Assembly: GCA_021784495.1 (NCBI GenBank)
Contig: JAJXSQ010000095.1
Location: 1 to 7,641 of the forward strand
Reading direction: 5' to 3'
Origin: Myxococcales bacterium
GTDB taxonomy: Bacteria > Myxococcota > Myxococcia > Myxococcales > Anaeromyxobacteraceae
Length of the DNA stretch: 7,641 bases
The first letter of the stretch is position 1. Each line of letters begins with the position of its first letter. The notes below the pieces were generated by a model. The model ran no database searches and was not told where the DNA came from. It was given only the letters and a program-made list of their open reading frames with translations. Shown here piece by piece: positions 1-7,641 of this stretch. The position numbers and the translations under genes are program-made.

Positions 1-452
1 CGGCGGAGGCCCGCGGCGCGACAGAGCTCCAGGAGGCGCGGCGGGCGGGCGAGGCCGCCGCCGGCGCCCTCGCCGCCCGGACCGCCGAGCTCGCCGCGGC
101 GACCGCCCGGGCCACCGAGGCGGAGCGCGAGGTCGAGCGGCTCGAGACCGAGCTGGTCGTCGCGCGCGGCGAGGTGGACGGCGCCCGCTCCGAGGTCGAG
201 AAGCGGAGCGCGGAGCTGAAGCGCCGCATCGGCGAGCTCGAGGCGGCCAACGGCCGCAACGAGGAGCGGGTGGTGCGCGCCTACGTGAAGATCAAGGGCG
301 ACGAGAAGGCCCGCGACAAGGCGCGGAAGGCCCTGGCCATCGCGCAGCAGCTCCTCGACGAGGGGCTCCCGGCCGAGCCGGAGCGGCGCCCCGCCGGCGC
401 GCCTACTTCTTCTCCATCCCCGCCCGCGACGCCTGCTCCTTCTTCATCATGA
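1..452 (+). CDS. C-terminal fragment of a coiled-coil protein, FrzS/AglZ-like
   Basis: The reading frame whose first full codon is at base 3 is open from the left edge to a TGA at 450-452, so 149 residues of a larger protein are visible and the start lies outside the window. About the first 120 residues are almost wholly Ala, Glu, Arg and Leu in heptad-like order, a long charged coiled coil. Residues about 88-120 are less repetitive (ERVVRAYVKIKGDEK, then KALAIAQQLLDEG). From memory, myxobacterial FrzS and AglZ end in a block of this type; these are response-regulator plus coiled-coil proteins of cell polarity and gliding or pilus motility. The receiver domain would lie outside the window, so the assignment is an inference. 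The last 29 residues are a low-complexity Pro/Ser/Ala/Thr tail, and part of it is encoded opposite the end of the convergent gene. A structural coiled coil of another kind remains possible. Confidence 0.75.
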   Translation, partial: AEARGATELQEARRAGEAAAGALAARTAELAAATARATEAEREVERLETELVVARGEVDGARSEVEKRSAELKRRIGELEAANGRNEERVVRAYVKIKGDEKARDKARKALAIAQQLLDEGLPAEPERRPAGAPTSSPSPPATPAPSSS

Positions 453-1554
453 ACGCCTTCGCCTGGGCCTGGATCGTCTGGGGGACGTTCCGGTCGCGGG
501 CCAGGTCCTTGATGTCCCGCTCCTGCAGGGTGAGGAGCATCTTGAGGGCGGTCGGCAGCGGGACCTTCGGGTTCTTCACCAGCGACAGCTTGATCCCGTA
601 GGTCTTGGTGAAGTCCCGGTTCGAGTAGATGTAGCGCAGGACGTCGGCGTTCACCGTCCGCGAGTTGGCGATCGAGAGGATCTCCCCGTCGGTGATCCGG
701 GGGCTCGTCGCCGCGGCCATGCAGACCAGCTTGTTGGAGTCGCGGAGGAGGAGCGTCCGCGCCTCCTTGTTGCCGAGCGTCGCCAGCTTGACCTTCTCGG
801 CCACCGACATCCGCGTGACCCGCTGGGTGATCGTCAGCTTCCGCCGCGAGACCTCCTCGGCCTCGGGACCGCCCGCGCTCCCCGGCGGCGGCGCGCCCCC
901 CTCCGCCCGCTCCTCGGCGAGGTCCTCGCGGAACTCGACCATCAGCGTGGCCGCCGTCTCGTCGGCGGGCGCCGCCGTCGGATCGACCCCGTGGACCCGC
1001 CGGTGGGCGGCGACGAGCTGCGGCACGTCGAGGAGGGTCAGGCCGTTGCGGACGCAGAAGTCGCAGGCGCCGTCGACCGTCGACGCGAGCGCGTTCGGGT
1101 TCTGGCAGAGCCCGCGGATGATCGCGTCGTGGCGCAGGAGCCGGAGCTCGTTCTGGCGGATGATCTCGCCGACCCGCTGCGACGCCGCGAGCGCGATCCG
1201 CGCGATCGTCTCGTCGGGGGTCGCGGCGTTCAGCACCACGAGCTCGACCGCCGCCTCCACCCCCGCGAACCGCTCGGCGAGCCAGTCGAGCACCGGGCCG
1301 CGCGCCCCCTCGGAGCGGAGCGCGACGCCGTAGATCCGGTCGGGCAGCCCCGCCGCGGTCTGCGCCGCCGTCGCCGCCACGGTCGGATCGGGATCGAAGG
1401 AGAGGAGGAAGAGGAGCGTCACCAGGTCGACCGGCGCCACCGCCGGCACGAGCCCCTTCGCCCCCATGAGGCGCAGCGGCACCGGCGCCTGCGCGTCGGC
1501 GTGCTTCTGCAGCGGCCTGGGGAGGACGTCGAGCGGGAGGGGGCGGTCGGGCAC
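403..1554 (-). CDS. Conserved hypothetical protein with HEAT/LRV-like helical repeats
   Basis: A 383-residue soluble protein with no signal peptide or membrane segment. Residues about 40-185 and 250-372 are Leu/Ala-rich helical blocks with recurring short helices and Asn-Pro or Ser-Pro turns (CQNPNA near 150, TSPRITDGE near 283, VKNPKVP near 326, RNVP near 355). This resembles HEAT or leucine-rich-repeat-variant folds. A charged, Pro/Gly-rich linker (about 196-238) separates the blocks. The C-terminal block looks the more conserved type and I recall similar proteins in myxobacteria, but no function is known to me. Such folds usually bind proteins. The start is a GTG 23 bases after the coaX stop with no clear Shine-Dalgarno, so expression may depend on coupling to coaX. 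The next in-frame Met is at residue 30, and starting there would remove little of the repeat region. The gene ends in TAG inside the end of the opposing coiled-coil gene. Confidence 0.88.
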   Translation of the reverse strand: MPDRPLPLDVLPRPLQKHADAQAPVPLRLMGAKGLVPAVAPVDLVTLLFLLSFDPDPTVAATAAQTAAGLPDRIYGVALRSEGARGPVLDWLAERFAGVEAAVELVVLNAATPDETIARIALAASQRVGEIIRQNELRLLRHDAIIRGLCQNPNALASTVDGACDFCVRNGLTLLDVPQLVAAHRRVHGVDPTAAPADETAATLMVEFREDLAEERAEGGAPPPGSAGGPEAEEVSRRKLTITQRVTRMSVAEKVKLATLGNKEARTLLLRDSNKLVCMAAATSPRITDGEILSIANSRTVNADVLRYIYSNRDFTKTYGIKLSLVKNPKVPLPTALKMLLTLQERDIKDLARDRNVPQTIQAQAKAFMMKKEQASRAGMEKK

Positions 1555-1577
1555 GGCCGGGGCTCGGGGCGGGGCGC

Positions 1578-2342
<765 letters not shown>

Positions 2343-2348
2343 GGCGCG

Positions 2349-2377
2349 AGCCTAGCCGCGCCTCCCGGGAGGGTCAA
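2349..2377 (-). promoter_or_regulatory. Candidate sigma70-type promoter of coaX (leaderless)
   Basis: Read on the minus strand, TTGACC (2377-2372) is followed by a 17-base spacer and TAGGCT (2354-2349). The -35 box matches five of six consensus bases and the -10 fits the TANNNT pattern accepted in GC-rich bacteria. Six bases separate the -10 from the coaX GTG, so the expected +1 is the G of the start codon. The TAG of the -10 is also the in-frame stop just upstream of coaX. This is prediction only. The strengths are the optimal spacing, the intergenic position and the absence of a Shine-Dalgarno. Confidence 0.5.
2361..2372. promoter_or_regulatory. Perfect 12-bp palindrome in the coaX promoter spacer
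   Basis: CCTCCCGGGAGG is a perfect palindrome filling most of the spacer between the candidate -35 and -10 boxes of coaX and touching the last -35 base. A dimeric repressor bound here would block polymerase, so it could be an operator. It does not resemble the known BirA operator (AT-rich TTGTAAACC half-sites). Short GC palindromes occur by chance in such DNA, so this is weak evidence. Confidence 0.25.
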
Positions 2378-2388
2378 CGAGCCCCGCG

Positions 2389-2410
2389 GGCGACCGCGCC
2401 GCGGCGACCG
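2389..2410 (-). repeat. Direct repeat of CGGTCGCC upstream of the coaX promoter
   Basis: On the minus strand CGGTCGCC occurs at 2410-2403 and again at 2396-2389, a spacing of 14 bases. It begins just after the birA stop and ends 11 bases upstream of the candidate -35 box. It could be a pair of activator or repressor half-sites, or chance in GC-rich DNA. No known regulator is matched. Confidence 0.3.
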
Positions 2411-2412
2411 GG

Positions 2413-3414
2413 TCAGCGCCGCGGGCGGAGGAGCGCCACGTCGCCGGCCAGGACCCGCTCGAGCCCCGCCGCGGTCCGGACCAGCAGGGCCCCGGTGGCG
2501 TCGATCTCCTCCGCCACGCCGACGAGCTCGCCGCCGTCGGTCCGGACCGCGACCCGCTGGCCGAGGGTCACCGACCGCTCGCGCCACGCCGCGCGGATCG
2601 GCTCGAAGCCCTGCTCGGCGTGCAGGTCGACCCAGTCCTCGAGGAGGGTCAGGCAGGCGGCGAGGAGCAGGGCCCGCGGCGCCGGCTGGCCGCGCTCGAG
2701 CAGCACGCTCGTCGCCTCCTCGCGGAGCGGCTCCGGGAAGTCCTCGCGCCGGGAGTTCACGTTGACCCCGACGCCGATCACCACCCACTGGACCCGGTCG
2801 GCCTCGGCGGCCATCTCGGTGAGGATGCCGGCGATCTTCCGCCCGCCCGCGAGCAGGTCGTTCGGCCACTTGATCCCCGCCTCGACGCCGGCCTGCCGGA
2901 GGGCGTCGCAGATCGCGACCGCGGCGACGAGCGTCAGCTCGGGGGCGCGCGCCGGCGGGAGCGCCTCGGGCCGCAGGATCACCGAGAAGGAGACCCCCTG
3001 GCCGGCGGCGCTGGACCAGCTCCGCCCCCGCCGGCCGCGGCCGGCCGTCTGCCGCTCGGCGACGACCACCTCGCCGTGGCCGGCCCCCCCCTCGGCCAGC
3101 TGCTTCGCGCGATCGCTCGTCGAGCCGAGCTCCTCGTGGCAGTGGAGCACCTGCCCGAGGTCGTGGGTCGCGAGGAGCGGCCGGATCTCGAGCGCGCGCA
3201 GCCGGTCCGGGATCTCGACGAGCCGGTAGCCGCGGGACGCGACGGCGTCGATCCGGTAGCCCTGGGCGCGCAGCCCCTCGACGTGCTTCCAGACCGCGGC
3301 CCGGGTCAGCCCGAGCTTGTCGCTGATCGCCTCGCCGGAGACCACCTCGTCGCCGGCCTCCGCCAGGAAGGCCAGGACCAGCTCCTCGCTCGCGCCCGGG
3401 GCGGGATCGGTCAT
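2413..3414 (-). CDS. birA: Bifunctional biotin-[acetyl-CoA-carboxylase] ligase / biotin repressor (BirA)
   Basis: Makes biotinyl-5'-AMP from biotin and ATP and transfers biotin to the carrier lysine of carboxylases such as acetyl-CoA carboxylase. The 333 residues show the full group II layout. An N-terminal winged helix-turn-helix spans about 10-66 (GEAISDKLGLTRAAVWKHVEGL, residues 27-48). The ligase core has the biotin-binding loop GRGRRGR (125-131), KWPND (182-186), GRKIAGILTE (191-200) and GVGVNVN (214-220). A small SH3-like C-terminal domain spans about 285-333. The DNA-binding domain implies that it can also repress biotin genes, but no typical BirA operator is visible in this window. 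The ATG start lies 10 bases after the nadC stop, with only a weak GGTGAG upstream that overlaps that stop, so translation is probably coupled to nadC. A run of eight G (minus strand) lies in codons 109-111. Confidence 0.97.
   Translation of the reverse strand: MTDPAPGASEELVLAFLAEAGDEVVSGEAISDKLGLTRAAVWKHVEGLRAQGYRIDAVASRGYRLVEIPDRLRALEIRPLLATHDLGQVLHCHEELGSTSDRAKQLAEGGAGHGEVVVAERQTAGRGRRGRSWSSAAGQGVSFSVILRPEALPPARAPELTLVAAVAICDALRQAGVEAGIKWPNDLLAGGRKIAGILTEMAAEADRVQWVVIGVGVNVNSRREDFPEPLREEATSVLLERGQPAPRALLLAACLTLLEDWVDLHAEQGFEPIRAAWRERSVTLGQRVAVRTDGGELVGVAEEIDATGALLVRTAAGLERVLAGDVALLRPRR
3084..3091. repeat. Homopolymer C8/G8 tract in birA
   Basis: Eight consecutive C on the + strand, read as G8 in birA codons 109-111 just before the biotin-binding loop. 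A single-base slip would remove the active site. Shorter than the nadC tract and most likely just a by-product of glycine codons in GC-rich DNA. Confidence 0.6.
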
Positions 3415-3424
3415 GGCGCGCGGC

Positions 3425-4261
3425 TCACCCGAGCTCCAGGGAGATGTCGACCGCCCTCGCCGAGTGGGTGACGGCGCCCATGGAGACGAAGTCGACGCCG
3501 GTGGCCGCCACCCGCGGCAGCCGCTCGAGGGTCATGTTCCCGGAGGCCTCGAGGAGGACGCGGCCGGCGGCGCGGCGGACGGCGGCGGCGATGCCGGCGT
3601 CGTCCATGTTGTCGAGCAGCACCAGGTCGGCCCCGGCGCCGATGGCCGCGTCGAGCCCGGCCAGGTCGGTCACCTCGACCTCGACGCGGAGGAGGGCCCC
3701 GGCGCGCGCGCGCGCGCGCCGGACCGCCTCGGCGACCCCGCCGCAGGCGGCGACGTGGTTGTCCTTCACCAGGATGCCGTCGCCGAGCGAGCGCCGGTGG
3801 TTGGTGCCGCCCCCGGCGCGGACCGCCTCCTTCTCGAGGAGGCGGAACCCCGGCGTCGTCTTCCGGGTGTCGAGGAGGCGCGTCCGCCCCCCCCCGGCGG
3901 CGAGCGCGTCCACGGCGCGCCGGGTCGCGGTCGCGACGCCGGAGAGCCGCTGGAGGAAGTTGAGCGCGGTCCGCTCGGCGCCGAGGAGCGCCCGCACCGG
4001 CCCCTCGGCCTCGCCGAACCAGGTCCCGGCGGCGACCGCGGCGCCGTCGGCGGCGGAGAACCGGCAGCCGGCGCCGAGCCGCTCGAAGACCGCGCGCGCC
4101 ACCGCGGTGCCGGCGAGGACCAGCCCCTCCTTGGCCAGGAAGCGGGCCGCGCCGCTGTGCGCGGGATCGATCGTGGCCTCGCTGGTGACGTCGCCGAGGA
4201 GGAGGTCCTCCTCGATCGCCAGGTCGACGAGCCGGGCCGCGTGGGGGGAGAGCCGCTCCAT
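3425..4261 (-). CDS. nadC: Nicotinate-nucleotide pyrophosphorylase, carboxylating (quinolinate phosphoribosyltransferase)
   Basis: Converts quinolinate and PRPP to nicotinate mononucleotide, CO2 and pyrophosphate in de novo NAD synthesis. The 278 residues are typical of bacterial NadC and cover both the N-terminal sandwich and the C-terminal open barrel. Recognisable motifs are ERTALNFLQRLSG (96-108), DTRKTTPG (131-138), NHR (154-156), KDNH (166-169), EVEV (194-197), LLDNM (215-219), SGN (240-242) and the closing GVDFVSMGAVTHSARAVD (255-272). The chosen ATG has a strong Shine-Dalgarno (GGAGGTGA, 4274-4267) that overlaps the valS stop. An in-frame GTG nine bases earlier would give a GTGA overlap but lies inside that ribosome site. 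The frame stays open far upstream through valS, but that stretch is only a shadow. nadA and nadB, which make quinolinate, are not in the window. Two slippage-prone tracts lie inside the gene. Confidence 0.98.
   Translation of the reverse strand: MERLSPHAARLVDLAIEEDLLLGDVTSEATIDPAHSGAARFLAKEGLVLAGTAVARAVFERLGAGCRFSAADGAAVAAGTWFGEAEGPVRALLGAERTALNFLQRLSGVATATRRAVDALAAGGGRTRLLDTRKTTPGFRLLEKEAVRAGGGTNHRRSLGDGILVKDNHVAACGGVAEAVRRARARAGALLRVEVEVTDLAGLDAAIGAGADLVLLDNMDDAGIAAAVRRAAGRVLLEASGNMTLERLPRVAATGVDFVSMGAVTHSARAVDISLELG
3702..3719. repeat. (GC)9 dinucleotide tract in nadC
   Basis: Nine uninterrupted GC dinucleotides, translated on the minus strand as an alternating Arg/Ala stretch near residues 182-187 of NadC, in a helix ahead of the EVEV strand. 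Alternating purine-pyrimidine GC tracts can slip during replication and can adopt Z-DNA under supercoiling. Gain or loss of one unit would shift the frame. Confidence 0.85.
3887..3895. repeat. Homopolymer C9/G9 tract in nadC
   Basis: Nine consecutive C on the + strand, read in nadC as three GGG glycine codons (residues 123-125), six residues before the DTRKTTPG active-site motif. The frame is intact as given. A one-base slip would destroy the enzyme downstream. It is both a mutation-prone site and a place where sequencing errors are likely. Confidence 0.85.
4195..4214. repeat. Inverted repeat in the early nadC coding region
   Basis: Nine-base arms CGAGGAGGA and TCCTCCTCG separated by two bases, lying about 47-67 bases into nadC (codons for EEDLLLG). 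The transcript could fold into a hairpin near the ribosome entry region. The Glu and Leu codons alone could produce this pattern, so a regulatory role is unproven. Confidence 0.4.
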
Positions 4262-4266
4262 CGCCG

Positions 4267-6990
<2,724 letters not shown>

Positions 6991-6996
6991 TGCTCG

Positions 6997-7002
6997 CCTC
7001 TC
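6997..7002 (-). promoter_or_regulatory. Ribosome binding site of valS
   Basis: GAGAGG (minus strand 7002-6997) stands six bases before the GTG at 6990. It selects this start over the much longer open frame that continues upstream into the neighbouring gene. The resulting N-terminus (MSDETQQGPAELAKGYEHGE) matches the usual short lead-in of ValS before the first conserved block. Confidence 0.7.
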
Positions 7003-7015
7003 GATGGCCGCCCGG

Positions 7016-7043
7016 CGGCGGCCCTCGCGCTCGAGGGCGGCCG
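7016..7043 (-). other. Hairpin in the leader ahead of valS
   Basis: GCCCTCG and CGAGGGC flank a four-base loop, and four more pairs follow after one mismatch. The structure lies 26-53 bases upstream of the valS GTG, in the 97-base gap. It has no U-tract, so it is not a normal terminator on the minus strand. It could shape the valS leader, but no T-box elements or tRNA-like specifier are visible. Confidence 0.35.
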
Positions 7044-7059
7044 GCGGGCGCCGGGTGAA

Positions 7060-7074
7060 GCGCCCGTCGGGCGC
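7060..7074 (-). terminator. Weak terminator-like hairpin after the Ala/Pro-rich gene
   Basis: GCGCCC and GGGCGC with a three-base loop begin 13 bases after the TGA of the upstream gene, followed on the minus strand by TTCACCC. The stem is strong but the downstream run has only two T, so it may be an inefficient terminator or an mRNA 3'-end stabiliser rather than a full stop before valS. Confidence 0.3.
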
Positions 7075-7087
7075 GGTTCGGACGGCC

Positions 7088-7641
7088 TCAGCGCTGCTTC
7101 GCGAGCCGCTCGAGGTTCTCGCGGATGATCGCCTCGGCGAGCTGCGGGACGACCTCCCACACCACCCGCTCGATCGTCTCCCGCGAGGCGCGCGAGAGCG
7201 CCTCCCGGAGAGCTCGCTCCTCGCCGTCCGGCGCAGCCGCCGGCGGAGGAGGCTCGGCCTGCGGGGCGGCGACCGGCACCGCGATCGCTGCGACCGCATG
7301 GGCCGGTGCAGGAGCCGGTGCAGGAGCCGGGGCAGAAGCCGGTGCAGGAGCCGGCGCCGGTGCAGGAGCAGCCACGGCCGCGGCGCGGACCACCGCCGGT
7401 GCCGGCGCTGCGCCCAGCAGGTCGAGCTCGAGCGGCTCGGCGGTCACGTCGAGATCGCTCCAGTCGTCGTCGCGCGACGGCGCCGGAGGGGCGAAGCGCT
7501 CTGCCGGCGCTGGCGCCGGAACCGGCCGAATCTCCGCCGCCGGCGCGGCCGCATCGGTGCGGAAGGGATGCGCCGGCTCGATCCCGGGCGGCGCGGCGAC
7601 CGGCGCCATCGCGCCAGGAGGCGGCCGCGCGCCGGGGGGCG
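7088..7641 (-). CDS. C-terminal part of an Ala/Pro-rich protein with a conserved helical tail
   Basis: The frame is open from the right edge to a TGA at 7088-7090, so the gene is partial and its true start is outside. An internal ATG at 7609 is probably not the start because upstream codons continue in the same Pro/Ala/Gly-rich style. The visible part is a long disordered Ala/Pro linker including an (Ala-Pro)n stretch from 12-bp DNA repeats, an acidic patch DDDWSDLD followed by PLELDLL, and a C-terminal helical segment of about 45 residues (SRETIERVVWEVVPQLAEAI, then NLERLAKQR). From memory, deltaproteobacterial response-regulator and zinc-ribbon proteins often end in a tail of this type (IERIxWEVVPxLAExxI). 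A regulatory or scaffold protein with its folded N-terminal domain outside the window is therefore likely but unproven. It ends 97 bases before valS. Confidence 0.75.
   Translation of the reverse strand, partial: PPGARPPPGAMAPVAAPPGIEPAHPFRTDAAAPAAEIRPVPAPAPAERFAPPAPSRDDDWSDLDVTAEPLELDLLGAAPAPAVVRAAAVAAPAPAPAPAPASAPAPAPAPAPAHAVAAIAVPVAAPQAEPPPPAAAPDGEERALREALSRASRETIERVVWEVVPQLAEAIIRENLERLAKQR
7302..7367. repeat. 12-bp tandem repeats encoding Ala-Pro units
   Basis: Five copies of GCCGGTGCAGGA (one copy diverged at two positions) with one extra GCCGGC between the fourth and fifth. On the minus strand each unit codes for Ala-Pro-Ala-Pro, so changes in copy number keep the frame and only alter the linker length. 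Confidence 0.85.

Noticed and set aside
535..620. Possible novel small RNA at the end of the helical-repeat gene
   Set aside because: The region reads without interruption as conserved C-terminal protein sequence, and no promoter or terminator is visible.
2343..2412. Rho-independent terminator between birA and coaX
   Set aside because: No stem followed by a T-run. The palindrome at 2361-2372 has no loop and is better read as a possible protein site.
6991..7087. T-box riboswitch for valS
   Set aside because: The gap is under 100 bases and shows no T-box core, specifier loop or terminator/antiterminator pair, and T-boxes are mainly a Gram-positive feature.
6991..7299. A longer valS starting at an upstream ATG
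   Set aside because: The added N-terminus is Arg/Ser-rich, overlaps the coding end of the neighbouring gene and has no ValS similarity. The GTG at 6990 has a well-spaced ribosome site.
7302..7367. CRISPR-like array
   Set aside because: The repeats are 12 bases long, contiguous, without spacers and in frame with an Ala-Pro linker, so they are a coding tandem repeat.

Overview
The window is a dense, very GC-rich bacterial segment (by eye roughly three quarters G+C, with strong G/C bias at third codon positions). It has no tRNA, rRNA, CRISPR array, transposase or phage gene that I can see. The base composition, the coiled-coil protein at the left edge, the conserved hypothetical next to coaX and the Ala/Pro-rich protein at the right edge all suggest a myxobacterium of the Anaeromyxobacter type (Myxococcota). 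That placement is inferred from family resemblance, not from a marker gene.

Layout from left to right. Bases 1-452 (+ strand) hold the C-terminal end of a long charged coiled-coil protein resembling the tails of the motility/polarity proteins FrzS and AglZ. Everything else is on the minus strand and is read from right to left. First is the C-terminal end of an Ala/Pro-rich protein (7088 to the right edge). It is followed by valS (6990-4267), nadC (4261-3425), birA (3414-2413), coaX (2342-1578) and a conserved helical-repeat protein of unknown function (1554-403). The last gene runs tail-to-tail into the coiled-coil gene, and their coding ends overlap by 50 bases.

The minus-strand genes form a housekeeping 'cofactor' cluster. 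ValS charges tRNA-Val. NadC makes nicotinate mononucleotide for NAD. BirA attaches biotin to carboxylases and has the helix-turn-helix domain of a biotin repressor. CoaX carries out the first step of CoA synthesis. valS-nadC-birA is tightly packed (5 and 10 bases between genes). A 70-base gap precedes coaX and holds a good sigma70-like promoter candidate, whose predicted start site falls on the G of the coaX GTG codon. coaX may therefore be transcribed as a leaderless mRNA, alone or in addition to read-through from upstream.

I did not find an obvious new multi-gene system. The points most worth a second look are the predicted leaderless coaX promoter with a perfect palindrome in its spacer, the uncharacterised two-block helical-repeat protein at the end of the cluster, the overlapping convergent 3' ends at 403-452, and two slippage-prone tracts (nine G and nine GC) inside nadC.
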